Part shown: positions 21,262-33,583 of the stretch, in pieces | Position numbering within the stretch: position 1 is the stretch's first letter | How the letters are laid out: each line of letters opens with the position of its first letter | Origin: Hordeum vulgare subsp. vulgare | Lineage: Eukaryota; Streptophyta; Magnoliopsida; Poales; Poaceae | Length of the DNA stretch: 64,000 nt | Assembly: GCF_904849725.1 (NCBI RefSeq) | Contig: NC_058518.1 | Coordinates: 210,750,741 to 210,814,740 of the forward strand | Direction: 5' to 3' | Notes under the pieces: generated by a model | Told to the model about the DNA's origin: nothing | What the model saw: the letters and a program-made list of their open reading frames with translations, nothing else | Databases searched by the model: none | Position numbers and translations under genes: made by a program

Positions 21262-22342
21262 AGTTGTACATGGATCTCAAATACCACAATGTATGCAAGC
21301 AAAAGAGTGTAATTGGTGAAAACCCTTGTCCAATCCTGAAAACCTACACAGATGGCTTATAGTGGACCTCGGTGGGGTTAGTGGCACAAAATATCAATAA
21401 AATTGAAGTCCAATATATTGTAAATGTTGAAATAGCTGCAATGGACTCAAAATGCAAAGCAAGTGATCACAAATATCGAGGAAGGAAATAAAGAAGCACA
21501 CACGATGGGATAATGGGGCTTGTGCAACTATAGGGATTAGCAATACAAAATTGTCTAACAAAGAGCAAGCTCGTGTTGCACAAACACAAGGAGAGATGCT
21601 AGTTTATTGCATGTTTGGGCATGATTCACCACTTGGCATGGAACCTATTCATGCAAGCAAAATATATCCTATCCATGCTCCACTCTATTTTTTCTTCTAA
21701 GCATTGATCTTTCTTTCTTGCTTAGACGCTTTTTTTACTTTCTTTTTGCTCTTCTCTTCCTTTCCACTATACTTATTGATCCTCAACCAAACATATGCTA
21801 CAAGTATCACAAGATATGCACAAGAGCTAGCAATTGCACTATATGATATTTCAAGTTATGCAACAAGATGATATCGTATCACTACTGTGCGCAAGTTTTT
21901 GCGAAGCCTCGCAATATTTGGATAGCTAGTCTCAATCGGTATGAAGGTACTCGCAAATATGGTGGGTCTATTAAGGTGTGATGGCACGGAAGGAAATGTT
22001 TGTGACGGAATGGATACCTTCATCACATTTAAACATTCATGAAGTCACAATGGATACCTTCATCACATTTAAACTTTAATGAAGTCGGGGTAAGACGGCC
22101 TTGCTTCCGGTTGAACATGGTCTCAAAGGATGGATGGTTGTCGTCGATGGTGGAACTCGTTAGTTGATGTACTCAGTGGCACGATACAAGTCATCGGTGG
22201 TTGATGAAGTAGTAATCATCCCTAAGTATCTAAAATACCTTAGGAGACTCAAATCACAACTCAAACAACCACGAATGCAATGTGAACCAAAATGGGTTAG
22301 GTTGCAGAAGACTATGGTGCTATTGTTGATGGTATGGTAGAG
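21262..22342 (-). other. Untranslated leader of RT-6
   Basis: AT-rich, no supported coding sequence. A local direct duplication of GGATACCTTCATCACATTTAAA occurs at about 22012-22076. It ends at the RT-7 LTR. Confidence 0.4.
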
Positions 22343-24073
22343 TGTTGGGGAACGTAGTAATAATTGAAAAAAAATCCTACGTGTCACCACGATCAATCTA
22401 GGAGATTCTAGCAATGAGAGAGGGAGAGTGCATCTTCATACCCTTGAAGATAGCTAATTGGAAGCGTTACAAAGAACGCGGTTGATGGAGTCGTACTCGT
22501 GGCAATTCAAATCGCGGAAGACCCGATCCAAGCACCGAACGAACGGCGCCTCCGCATTCAACACACGTACAACATGTGTACGTCTCCTCCTTCTTGATCC
22601 ATCAAGGGGGGGGGGCAGAAGTTGAGGGAGAGTTCCGGAAGAACGACGGCGTGGTGGCTGTGAAGCTCGTGGTTCTCGAGTAGGGCTTCGCTAAGCACTA
22701 TGGAGGAGGAGGAGGTGTAGGAGGGGGAGGGCTGCGCCAGCGGAAAGGGTTGAGGCTCCCATGCGCGTCCCCACTATATATAGGGGTAGAGGGGGCTTGT
22801 TTTTCCCCTCCAAGTCCATTGGGGTTTTGCCAAAGGTGGGAGGAAAGAAATCCCATCCTTTGCCTTCCCCATTGATTGTTATCCCCCCTTTTTCGGGATC
22901 CTGATCTTATCCCTTCGGGATATGCTCTTATTCCTTCTAGGGGGGACATGGTGCACCTTGACCAGGGGTGTGGTGCCTTGCCCCCACTACCCACGTTCGT
23001 GTGGGTCCCCCCATGCAGGTGGTCCGCACTACGGAGCCTCCTAGAACCTTTACTGAAAATTCCCGAACATGTTCAAGTGGCAAAAATAGGACTTCCCATA
23101 GATAAATCTTTACCTCCGAACCATTTTGGAACACCTCGTGATGTCCGAGATATCATCCGGGAGTCCGAACAACTTTCGGTAACCACATACAATTCCCATT
23201 ACAACTGTAGCGTCATAGAACCTTAAGTGTGTAGACCCCACGGGTTCAGGAACCATGCACAAATGACCGAGACACCTCTCCGGCCAATAACCAATAGCAG
23301 GATCTGGATACCCATATTGGCTCCCACATGTTCCACGGTGATCTCATCAGATGAACCACGATCTCAGGGATCTAATTAATCCCGTATGCAATTCCCTTTG
23401 TCCATCGGTATGTTACTTGCCTGAGATTCGATCGTCGGTATCCCTATACCTTGTTTAATATCATTACCGACAAGTCCCTTTACTCGTTCTATAACACATG
23501 ATCTCGTGACTAACCCCTTAGTCACATTGAGCTCATTATGATGATGTATTACCCAATAGGCCAGAGATACCTCTCCGTCACACGGAGTGACAAATCCCAG
23601 TCTTGATTCGTGCTAACCCAACAAACACTTTCGGAGATACCTGTAGTGCACCTCCATAGTCACCTAGTTACGTTGTGACGTTTGATACACCCAAAGCATT
23701 CCTATGGTACCCAGGAGTTGCATAATCTCATGGTCTAAGGAAATGGTACTTGACATTACAAAAGCTCTAGCAGACGAACTACACGATTTTGTGTTATGAT
23801 TAGGATTGGGTCTTGTCCATCACATCATTCTCCTAATGATGTGATCCCGTTATCAACGACATCCAATGTCCATGGTTAGGAAACCATAACCATCTAATGA
23901 TCAACGAGCCAGTCAACTCGAGGCTCACTGGGGACATGGTGTGGTCTATGTATTCACACATGTATTACGGTCTCCGCTTAATACAATTATAGTAAGAACA
24001 ATAGACAATTATCATGAACTAGGAAATATAATAATAACCATTTTATTATTGACTCTAGGGCATATTTCTAATA
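22343..24073 (-). repeat. 3' LTR of RT-7 (1731 bp)
   Basis: On the minus strand it starts TATTAGAAATATGCCCTAG (terminal TG mutated) and ends TTACTACGTTCCCCAACA. TATA box CTATATATAGG-type sequence at 22773-22783. The small open frames within (22698-23226, 23941-24339) are LTR shadows. Confidence 0.9.
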
Positions 24074-24074
24074 G

Positions 24075-24088
24075 TCTCCCACTTGCAC
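24075..24088 (-). other. Polypurine tract of RT-7
   Basis: The minus strand reads GCAAGTGGGAGAC directly before the 3' LTR, the usual copia tract of this family. Confidence 0.75.
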
Positions 24089-24189
24089 TAGAGTCAATAA
24101 TCTACTTCATCTTACTATGTGATTGTAATGAATCTAACACCCATACAGGTGTGGGGCTCGATCATGTCTTGCTTGTGAGAGAGGTCTTA

Positions 24190-25679
24190 GTCAACGGGTC
24201 TGAACCTTTCAGATCCGTGTGTGCTTTCCAAATATCTATTTCCTCCTATAGATGTTGCTACCACGCGCCATTTGGATCTATTCCAAATGACTGCTCCACT
24301 ATACGAATCTGGTTTACTACTCAGAGTCATCCGGATTAGTGCCAAGCTTGCATCGACGTAACCGTTTACGACGAACTCTTTTATCACCTCCATAATCGAG
24401 AAAAATCCTTAGTCCACTAGTTACTAAGGATAACTTTTGACTGTTGTCTAGTAATCCATTCCTGGATCACTTTTGTACCCCTTGACAGATTCATGGCAAG
24501 GCACACATCAGGTGCAGTACATAGCATGGCATACTATAAAGCCTACGGCTAATGCATAGGGGACGAGTTTCGTCCTTTCTCTTTCTTCTGTCGTGGTCGG
24601 GCTTTTGATTCTTACTCAAAATCACACCTTACAATGCAGTCAAGAACTCCTTCCTTAACTGATCCATTTACAACTCCTTCAAAAATCTTGTTAAGGTATG
24701 TATTCATTTGAAAGTAATTTTAAGCGTTTTGATTTATCTTTATAGATCTTGATGCTCAATGTTCAAGGTGCTCAATCCAGGTTTTCCTTTGAAAAACACT
24801 TTTAAAACAACCCTATATGCTTTCCAGAAATTCTACATCATTTCCGATCAACTCATCAGAAATTCTATAGTGCTCCCACTCACTTCTTTGGAAATACAAG
24901 TTTCTCATAAACTTTGTATAAAACCAAAATCTTTGATCACACCATCAAAGCGTATATTCCAGCTCCGAGATGCTTGCTCTAGTTCATAGTAGGATCGCTG
25001 GAGCTTTGCATACTTGTTAGCATCCTTTAGTATTGACAAAAACTTCTCGTTGTATCACATACAACATTTCCTCAATGAAACTATCGAGGAAACAATACTT
25101 TGAAATCCTATCTGCAAGATTTCATAAATGATGCAGCAACTGCTAACATAATTCCAACAGACTTTCAGCATTGCTACTAATGAGGAAGTCTCATCGTAGT
25201 CAACTCTTTGAACTTCACAAAAACGTCTTTGCGGCAAGTCGAGCTTTCCTAATGGTTACTTTTCATCATCATCGTCTGTCTTCCTTTTTAAAGATCCATC
25301 GGTAGTTAACAGTCTTACGACCATCAAGTAGTTCTTCCAAAGTCTACACTTTGTTTTCATACATGGATCCTCTCTCGGATATCATGGCCTCTAACCATAT
25401 GTCGGAATCCGGGCCCATCATCGCTTCTCCGTAGCTCATAGGTTCATTCTTGTCTAGCAACATGACCTCCAGGATAGGATTATCATACCACTCTAAAGTA
25501 GTACGCGTCCTTGCTGACCTACGAGGTTTGGTAGTAACTTGATCCGAAGTTTCATGATCACTATCATCAACTTCCACTTCAATTGGTGTAGGCGCCATAG
25601 GAACAACCTCCTGCGCCCTGCTACACACTGGTTGAAGTGATGGTTCAATAACTTCATCAACTTTAAACCATCCTCCCAC
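24190..25679 (-). pseudogene. RT-7 reverse transcriptase and RNase H, decayed
   Basis: The hinge and RT start are readable at 25344-25679: TKPRRSARTRTTLEWYDNPI, LEVMLLDKNEPMSYGEAMMG, PDSDIWLEAM. Further left fragments correspond to the copia RT body (RVDYDETSSLVAMLKVCW at 25150-25225; ASRSWNIRFDGVIKDFGF near 24930-24990). RNase H traces occur near 24190-24400, ending with KAHTDLKGSDPLTK-like sequence. The YVDD box is not recoverable and part of RNase H is missing. Product would copy RNA to DNA; here it cannot. Confidence 0.75.
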
Positions 25680-26520
25680 TCAATTCTTTCGAGAGAAACT
25701 TTTCCTCGAGAAAGGACCTGTTTCTAGAAACAAATACTATCCTTCAGGATTTCAGATAGGAGGTATACCCAACTGTTTTGGGTGTCCTATGAAGACTCAT
25801 TTCTCCACCTTGGGGTCGAGCTTATCAGGCTGAAACTTTTTCACATAAGCATCGCAGCACCAAACCTTTTAAGAAACGACATCTTAGGTTTCTCTAAACC
25901 ATAGTTCATACGGTGTCATCTCAATGGAATTACGTGGTGCCCTAATTAAAGTGAATGTGGTTGTCTCTAATGCCTAACATAAAAACGATAGTGGTAATTT
26001 GATAACAGACATGATAGTATGCACCACATCCAATAGGGTGCGGCTATGACGTTCGGACACACCATCACACTATGGTGTTCCAGGTGGCTTTAGTTGTGAA
26101 ACAATTTCTAGAATGTATTAATTGTGTAACAAACTCATAACTCATATATTCATATCTATGATCATATCGTAGACATTTTATCCTCTTGTCATGACGATCT
26201 TCAACTTCACTCTGAAATTACTTGAACCTTTCAATATTTCATACTTGTGTTCCATCAAGTAAATATATGAGTATATACTCAAATCATCTGTGAAGTAAGA
26301 ACATAATGATATCCACTGCGCGCCTCAACACTCATTGGACTGCACACATCGAAATGTATTACTTCCAACAAGTTACCTTTTTGTTCCATCTCACTGGAAA
26401 ACGAGGCCTTTAGTCATCTTGCCCATGTGGTATGATTTGCATGTCATCAGTGATTCAAATCAAGTGAGTCCAAATGATCCATAAGCATGGATCTTCTTCA
26501 TGTGTTTTATACCAATATGA
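25680..26520 (-). pseudogene. RT-7 integrase, decayed
   Basis: Fragments in the expected order for a copia integrase (upstream of RT): a GTP…HHSVVSERRSR-like segment near 26030-26090 (TPPGTPQ-type motif in nucleotide form GGAACACCATAGTGTGATGG), a WSAAML/EKLQPDKLDPKVEK segment near 25790-25860, and a HLTGKMTKGLVFQ-like stretch near 26400. No continuous frame remains. Confidence 0.6.
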
Positions 26521-26521
26521 A

Positions 26522-26990
26522 TCAAGTGGTAGTGCCACAAGTAAGTGGTACTATCATTACTACTTTATATCTTTTGGCATCAATATTATGAACATGTCTA
26601 TCGCTATGATCAATATTCAGTAAATCATTCATTTTAGGTGCAAGACCATTGAAGGTATTATTCAAATAAATAGAGTAAACATTATTCTCTTTAAATGAAC
26701 TATCGTAGTGCGATAAACACAATCTAATCATGTCTATGCTCAACGCAAACACCAAATAACCACTATATAGGTTTAACACTAATCCCGATGGTAGAGGGAG
26801 CGTGCGATGTTTGATCACATCAACCTTGGAAACACTTCCAACACATATCGTCACCTCGCCTTTAGCTAGTCTCCATTTATTCCGTGGCTTTTATTTTGAG
26901 TTAATAACACTTAGAAAACGAACCAGTATCTAATAGCATGTTGCTACTAGGAGTACTAGTAAAGTACACATCAATATCATGTATATCCAA
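26522..26990 (-). pseudogene. RT-7 protease and integrase-finger region
   Basis: The open frame 26522-26854 reads MTICVGSVSKVDVIKHRTLP, LPSGLVLNLYSGYLVF, then NNTFNGLAPKMNDLLNIDHS. This is the segment after the copia protease active site, up to the integrase zinc finger. Upstream (about 26930-26990) a TSTPSSNMLLDTGSF-like piece corresponds to the active-site D-T-G-S. Frame broken before 26854. Confidence 0.6.
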
Positions 26991-27059
26991 TATACTTTTG
27001 TCGACTTTGCCAGCCTTCTTATCTACCAAGTATCTAGGGTAGTTCCTCTTCAGTGACTG

Positions 27060-27825
27060 TTCCCCGCATTACAGAAGCACTTAGTCTCGGGTTTGGGTTC
27101 AACCATGGGTCTCTTCACTAGAGCAGCAACTGTTTTGCCGTTTCATGAAGTATCCCTTCTTGCCCTTGCCCTTCTTGAGACAAGTCAATTTACTAACCGT
27201 CAACAATTGATGCTCCTTTTTGATTTCTACTTTCGCAGTGTCAAACTTCGCGAATAGCTCAAGGATCATAATATCTATCCCTAATATGTCATAGTTCATC
27301 ACGAAACTCTAGTCCTTGGTGGCAGTGACTTTGGAGAACCATCACTATCTCATCTCGAAGATCAACTCCCACTCAACTCGAACGATTGTAGCACTTAGAC
27401 AATCTGAGCACATGCTTAACGATTGAGATTTTCTCCCTTACTTTGTAGGCAAAGAATCTTGTCGGAGGTCTTATACCTCTCAACAAGGGCATGAGCCTGA
27501 AATCCCGATTTCATCCCTTGGAACATCTCGTATGTCCCGCGACATTCAAAATGTCTTTAGTGCCTCAATTCCAAGCCATTTAAGTATTATGCACTGAACT
27601 ATCATGTTGTCATCAAAAAACGTGTATGTTTGACGTTCACAACATCTAGAGACAACGTTCAGGGTTTTACACACTGAGCAGTCCATTAAGGACATAAGCC
27701 TTATGTGCAGCAGTGAGGAGAATACTCAGTTTACGGACCTAGTCCACATAATTGCTACTATCATCTTTCAACTAAATTTTCTCTAGGAACATATTAAAGA
27801 CAGTAGAGCTACATCGCGAGCTACT
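27060..27825 (-). pseudogene. RT-7 gag, decayed
   Basis: From 27825 leftward, a degenerate N-terminus like that of RT-10 gag. The best-kept part is 27099-27302: MNYDILGIDIMILELFAKFD then AKVEIKKEHQLLTVSKLTC and Lys-rich KKGKGKKGYF. A CCHC zinc knuckle trace (KCFCNAGNSH) is at about 27060-27095, missing a Cys or shifted. The product would package element RNA. Confidence 0.65.
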
Positions 27826-29088
27826 ACATAATTTGCAAAGACCTTTTGACTGTGTTCATGATAATGAGTTCAATTAATCAAATTATTTAATGAACTCCCA
27901 CTTAGATAGACATCCCTCTAGTCATCTAAGTGATACATGATCCATATCGACTTGGCCGTGTCTGATCATCACGTGAGACAGACTAGTCATCAATGGTGAA
28001 CATCTCCATGTTGATCGTATCTACTATATGACTCATGTTCGACCTTTCGGCCTCTCGTGTTCGAAGGCCATGTCTGTACATGGTAGGCTTGTCAAGTCAA
28101 CCTAAGTGCTTCGCGCGTGTAAATCTGACTTACACCCGTTGTATGCGAACGTTAGAATCTATCGCACCCGGTCATCACGTGGTGCTTCGAAACAACGATC
28201 CTTCGCAACAGTGCACACTTAGGGGGAGCATATTTCTTGAAATTTTAGTGAGAGGTCATCTTATTCACTACCATCGTTCTAAGCAAATAAGATGTAAACA
28301 TGATAAACATCACATGCAGATCATAAAGTGACATGATATGGCCAATATCATATTACGCCTTTGATCTCCATCTTCGTGGCGCGGCATGATAACCATTTTC
28401 ACCGGCACGAGACCATGATCTGCATAATCATGATCTCCATCATCGTATCTTCATGATGTTCTCTCACCAACTATTACTTCTACTACTATGGCTAACAGTT
28501 AGCAATAAAGTAAAGTAATCATATGGCTCTTTTGATTGACACGCAGGTCATAAAATAAATTAAGACAACTACTATGGCTCCTGTCGGTTGTCATACTCAT
28601 CGACATGCAAGTCGTGAATCCTATTACAAGAACATGATCAATCTCATACATCACATATATTTCGTCACATCCCTTTGGCCATATCACATCACATATCATA
28701 CGCTGCAAAAACAAGTTAGACGTCCTCTAATTGTTGTTCCAAGTTTCACGTGGCTGTTATGGGTTTCTAGGAATAACATTTATCACCTACGTTACAACCA
28801 CAATGGTGATATGCCAATTGCTATTTGCCCTTCATAAGGACGCTCTTCATCGAATCCGATCCTAGTAAAGTGGGAGAGACAGACACCCGCTAGCCACCTT
28901 ATGCAACAAGTGCATGTCAGGCGGTGGAACCACTCTCACGTAAGCGTACGTGTAAAGCTGGTATGGGCCGCTTCATCCCACAATGCCGCCGAATCAGGAT
29001 AGGACTAGTAATGGTAAGAGAATGGACCAATTCATCGCCCACAACTTACTTGTGTTCTACTCGTGCATAAAATCTACGCATAGACCTG
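27826..29088 (-). other. Untranslated leader of RT-7
   Basis: About 1.2 kb between primer site and gag, with no coding frame worth calling. It matches the leader of RT-10 (40290-40940) in several runs, such as the region with CACGTGATGATC near 27970. Confidence 0.6.
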
Positions 29089-29101
29089 GCTCATGATGCC
29101 A
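29089..29101 (-). other. Primer-binding site of RT-7
   Basis: The minus strand reads TGGCATCATGAGCC directly after the LTR. It resembles TGGTATCAGAGC, the initiator tRNA-Met site of this family. Confidence 0.7.
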
Positions 29102-29102
29102 C

Positions 29103-30833
29103 TATTCGGGAACGAAGTAATAATTCAAAACAAAAATCCTTCGTTTCACCAAGATCAATCTAGGAGATGGTAGAAATGAGAGAGAGAGAGAGTGAATCTT
29201 CATACCCTTGAAGGTCGCTAAGAGCAAGCGTTACAAACAACTCGGTTGATGGAGTCGTACTCGCGGCGATTCAAATCGCGGAAGATATGAGCCAAGCGCC
29301 GAACCAACCGCACCTTCGCATTAAACACACGTACAGATCGGGGACGTCTCCTCCTTCTTGATCCAGCAAGGGGGGAGGAGAAGTTGAGGGAGAGCTCCGG
29401 CAACACGACGGCGTGGTGGCGGTAATGCTCGTGGTTCTCCGGCAGGGCTTCACTAAGCACTATGGAGGAGGAAGAGATGTAGGAGAGGGGAGGGCTGCGC
29501 CAGGGGCAAGAGTTGAGGCTCCCATGCACGTCCCCACTATATATAGGGGTGCAGGGGGCTGGTTTCTTGCCCTCCAAGTCCATTGGGGCGTTGGCAAAGG
29601 TGGGTGGAAAGAAATCCAATCCTTTCCCTTCCCCACCGATTCTTATCCCACCTTTTTAGGGATCTTGATCTTATCCCTTCGGGATATTATCTTATTCCTT
29701 CTAAGGGGGTCTTGGTGCGCCTTGACCAGGCGTGTGGGGCTTTGCCCCCACTACCCACGTTCATGTGGGTCCCCCCATGCAGGTCAGCCCCACTCTGGAA
29801 CCTTCTAGAACCTTCTCGATACAACACCGAAAAATCCCGAACATTTTCCGGTGGCTAAAATAGGACTTCCCATATATAAATATTTACCTCTGAAACATTT
29901 CAGAACTCATCGTAACGTCCGAGATCTCATCCGGAACTCCGAACAACTTTCGGTAACCACATGACTCTAGCGTCACGAAACCTTAAGTGTGTAGACCCTA
30001 CGGGTTCGGGAACCATGCAGACATGACTGAGACACCTCTCCGGCCAATAACCAATAGCGGGATATGGATACCCATATTGGTTCCCACATGTTCCACAGTG
30101 ATCTCATCGGATGAACCACGATGTCGGGGATCCAATTAATCCCGTATAAAATTCCCTTTGTCCATTGGTATGTTACTTGTCCGAGATTCGATCGTCGGTA
30201 TCCGTATACCTTGTTCCATATCGTTATCGGCAAGTATCTTTACTTGTTCCATAACACGTGATCCCGTGACTAACCCCTTAGTCACATTGAGCTCATTAGT
30301 AAGATGTATTACCAAGTGGGCCCAGAGATACCTTTCCGTCACACGGAGTGACAAATCCCAGTTTCGATTCGTCCCAACCCAACACACACTTTCGGAGATA
30401 CCTGTAGTGCACCTTTATTGTCACCCAGATACATTGTGACGTTTGATACACCCAAAGCATTCCTACAGTACCCGGGAGTTGCACAATCTCATGGTCTAAG
30501 GAAATGATACTTGACATTATAAAAGCTCTAGCAGATGAACTACACGATCTTGTGCTATGCTTAGGATTGGGTCTTGTCCATCACATCATTCTCCTAATGA
30601 TGTGATCCCGTTATCGATGACATACAATGTCCATGGTCAGGAAACCATGACCATCTATTGATCAATGAGCCAGTCAACTAGACCTCATTAGGGGCATGGT
30701 GTGGTCTATGTATTCACACATGTATTATGGTTTCCGGTTAATACAATTATAGCATGAACAACAGACAATTATCATGAACAAGGAAATATAATAATAAGAA
30801 GTTTATTATTGCCTCTAGGGCATATTTCCAACA
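29103..30833 (-). repeat. 5' LTR of RT-7 (1731 bp)
   Basis: Minus strand TGTTGGAAATATGCCCTAG … TTACTTCGTTCCCGAATA. TATA box at 29536-29546. Same length as the 3' copy but clearly diverged. Confidence 0.9.
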
Positions 30834-31271
30834 TCGATGGCCGAGGCAAACTTCTCAAAATTTGAATCATCTCATGGATCCAAATGTGGTGGAACTATTT
30901 TGGTGGATGGTGGGAGTGAATAGATACAAAACAATCTAAAGGCCACCAACATCAAAGTCTAAATGAATTAGTTATGGCCGAATCGGTGAAACACAAGAGG
31001 CTGGAACCTACATATGTCGTACATCCGGGGAGAGGCCGGAATACACGCACTAATCTCTAGAACTATGTTTGTTTGGCACTCCAGGATCCGGATGTCCGGC
31101 TGGAGCCCCGAATACCCACCAGGGGTGCAGAAATCTAGCTCGACAAATCCTAGATCACGATTTGGGGATCGGAAACTCTATTTGGGTGGAATTTCGCAAT
31201 TCCAAATCCAAAATTGCAAGGGAAAAATAAAAACTTAGCCTAGGTGATACGGAGTATCCCTTGATCACCCC

Positions 31272-31430
31272 CATGGATCCATCACCAATACCTCGAGCTA
31301 CAAGTCTTAAGACGACAAGAGCCTATACACGTGCCATTGAAACCGTGGTGACATATGTCCTTGCTCATCCATCGTTTGGTCCACTCGAGGCATGATCGCT
31401 ACCTCAAGCGAAAAATCATTACATACTCAA
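31272..31430 (+). pseudogene. RT-8 polyprotein tail
   Basis: From ATG 31272: MDPSPIPRATSLKTTRARAI, followed by a short stretch to a stop. I recognise the PIPRATSLKTTRARAIE pattern as a conserved tail segment of a Triticeae gypsy polyprotein. Its biochemical role is unknown to me. Start and end are approximate. Confidence 0.45.
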
Positions 31431-31439
31431 GTACTTGGA

Positions 31440-31972
31440 AGGAAGTCATGGGCAACTTCAAAGAAACACAAGGACGCCAAGCTGAATGCTCCAAAGGTCG
31501 GAGGACCGAGCATGTCCAGATGTCCTAGACATCCCAAGGACTGGACGTCTGAGCTCATCCAAACGACCGAGGCCTGGAGATCCACCAAGCCGCAAGCAAC
31601 AGTTCCTGGATAGCTGATCCATCAGAAAGTCAGACTGCATCAGGTCAGGGGCCAAACCCTTGGAAACGCGGGCCCTGTCGGACAACCGAGCCTCACACGT
31701 CCGACAAGCTCCAGAAATCCGGCAACAACGCACCCGGGCCAGAACGCTCACACGACCGGACCGAGTCGGACGTCCAAGCCCCCGTGAGCTTCCGGACGAC
31801 CGACACCTTCCAGACGTCTAACCCGTGTCTGCGCACACGCCCTTCGGCCATGGCCCGTGTACCCCTGCATTTCGCCTATCACTATAGTTACTCTTCCCCT
31901 ACATCCATCTAGGGTTAGCTAATGTATTGAAAATTACTTGTTGAGCTTAGCTCCATCTACTATCTGACTCTG
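31440..31972 (+). repeat. Putative LTR part of RT-8
   Basis: GC-rich with repeated CCGGAC/GACGTC words, then CTATAGTTACTCTTCCCCTACATCCATCTAGGG-type promoter-to-leader sequence near 31880-31915. No terminal TG/CA could be fixed. Confidence 0.35.
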
Positions 31973-32282
31973 GTCATGGAATTGTCAGTGAGGACAACCC
32001 CCTTAGTGAATCCAACAAAGTCGTGCTTCCTACCGGCTTGAATGTGGCATGGTTTCTTCTGCTGAGCTAGCTCGATGATGTCGGTGCACACGTTTGGCTC
32101 GGGTCCTGATAAGCCGATCTTGCCAATGAACACATGGATCTAGCCGAAGGGAACCCGATACCCATACTCTGTTGAGCCTGCCAGAGGGCCCCAGTCTGGG
32201 TTGTGGATCTAAAGCTTACGCGGCGTCTCTTGGTCATCTGGCCGATCGCGAATCCTCGATCCGTGAGAGAGCTCCCTCCAAG
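31973..32282 (-). mobile_element. RT-9: fragment of an RT-5-family gag leader
   Basis: Matches RT-5 (about 19570-19885) in the same orientation base for base over long runs, for example TGGTCATGGAATTGTCA and CTTGAATGTGGC. Both ends are cut: by RT-8 on the left and by the RT-10 LTR on the right. Frameshifted, not functional. Confidence 0.7.
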
Positions 32283-33583
32283 TGTTCTGGAACGATGCAT
32301 GGGAAACAAAAATTTCCTACGCTCACCCAGATCGATCTAGGAGATGCACATCTACGAGAGGAGAGATTTAATATAAAAAAAATTGTAGATTGCTAAGCGG
32401 AAGCGTTCTAGAACGCGGTTGATGTAGTGGTACGTCTTCGCGATCCAATCACGATCCGTCCCTCGAACTCACGATCAAGGGCCGAACGGACGGCACCTCC
32501 ATGTTCAACATACATACAGCTTGATGATGCCTTCACCTCCTCAATTCAGCGAGCGGTGGTTAACTGGAAACCCGAGTCGTCTCACAGAACGACGGCGTGG
32601 TGAGGTGATGGTGATGATAGCTCACGAGGGCTTTGCCGCACGGTGTTTGGTGGAGAAGAACTACGAGGGAGAGGAGGAGGAGCATGTGGCAAGATGTCAT
32701 TGTGTTGCCCTCTCTCTACCTCTCTATATACATGGGGAAGGGTGGAGGTGAGGGCACCCAAGGGTTTTCCCTAGGGGCCGGTGGCCAAGGTGGTGCAGCG
32801 GCTAGGGTTGGGGTGCCCCCTCCCACTTGGGTGCCTTGCCACCCAAGTTGGGCTCGCCGGTGTCGTAGGAGGAGGCCCTCCTCCCTTCGTTCGAAGTGGG
32901 CAGGGGTGTGGAGCCGCGTCCAGCCCTCTCGTGTGCTGCAGTGCCCCCTCTTCTTGGCCCGTGAGCCCCCCACCCAACAATTGTCGAGGCCTCCCGAAAC
33001 TCCTTTCGGTATTCCTTCACTTATTCGGTGTGCCCCGGAACACTTCCTGACTCTGATGGCCTTCATCCTATATATCAATCTTCACCTCCAAACCATTCCG
33101 GAGTTCCTTGTCACGTCCATGATCTCATCTGAGACTCTGAATAACCTTTGGTCACCAACACAATGACTCCACTATACTTATATCATAACGGAACCTTAAG
33201 TGTGTAGACCCTGTGGGTTCGAGAACTATGCAAGCATGACCGAGACACTGTCCGAGGAACCTTTAGTCATTATGTAATACAATATCCCGTGACTAACTCC
33301 TTAGTCACATTTATTTCAAGCTTCTTGTGATGTTGTATTACCGAGTGGGCCTAAAGATACCTCTCCATCATACGGAGTGACAAATCACAGTCTCGATTCA
33401 CTCCAAACCAACATACACCCTTGGAGACACCTATAGAGCACCTTTATAGTCACCCTGTTATGTTGTGATATTTGATACACACAAGGCATTCCTCCAGTGT
33501 ACGGGAGTTGCAAGATCTCATGGTCATAGGAACACATACCTAACATTCAGAAAACAATACTAATAAACTTTCACGATCACATG
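32283..33583 (-). repeat. 3' LTR of RT-10, first part
   Basis: Copia LTR of a BARE/Angela relative, minus strand, ending GCATCGTTCCAGAACA at 32283. TATA-like TGTATATAGAG at about 32722-32732. Split by RT-11; the rest is 37931-38211. Overlapping frames at 32521-33166 and their complements are shadows of a GC-rich promoter zone. Confidence 0.8.
33579..33583. repeat. Target-site duplication of RT-11 (ACATG), left copy
   Basis: Identical to 37926-37930 on the other side of RT-11. Confidence 0.85.

Larger units (their letters stand above)
20386..22342 (-). mobile_element. RT-6: gypsy gag fragment with leader
   Basis: Lies between the RT-5 LTR and the RT-7 3' LTR. The minus strand encodes a gag domain (next entry) with about 1.1 kb of AT-rich leader upstream. 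No LTR boundary is convincing, so subgroup and extent are uncertain. Confidence 0.5.
22343..30833 (-). mobile_element. RT-7: complete but decayed Ty1/copia element (BARE-1/Angela type, 8491 bp)
   Basis: Two 1731-base LTRs, a tRNA-Met-type primer site, gag, protease, integrase and RT-RNase H in copia order, and a polypurine tract, all on the minus strand. The LTRs differ at roughly 15 percent of positions over the first 250 bases by eye, and no open frame exceeds about 110 codons, so it is old. The flanks do not show a matching 5-bp duplication (TAGAG left, TCGAT right). Confidence 0.92.
30834..31972 (+). mobile_element. RT-8: gypsy 3' end fragment
   Basis: Plus-strand remnant. About 430 bases of unclear sequence, then a coding tail (31262-31430), then an LTR-like stretch rich in TCCGGACG/CCGGACGTC-type words with a TATA-like CACTATAGTTACTC near 31880. 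It ends abruptly at RT-9. RT-6 and this piece could be parts of one element split by RT-7, but their apparent orientations differ. Confidence 0.4.

Noticed and set aside
32521..33166. Frames up to 177 codons on the plus strand
   Set aside because: Inside the split RT-10 LTR; Pro/Gly/Arg-rich composition from GC-rich LTR DNA, no motif.
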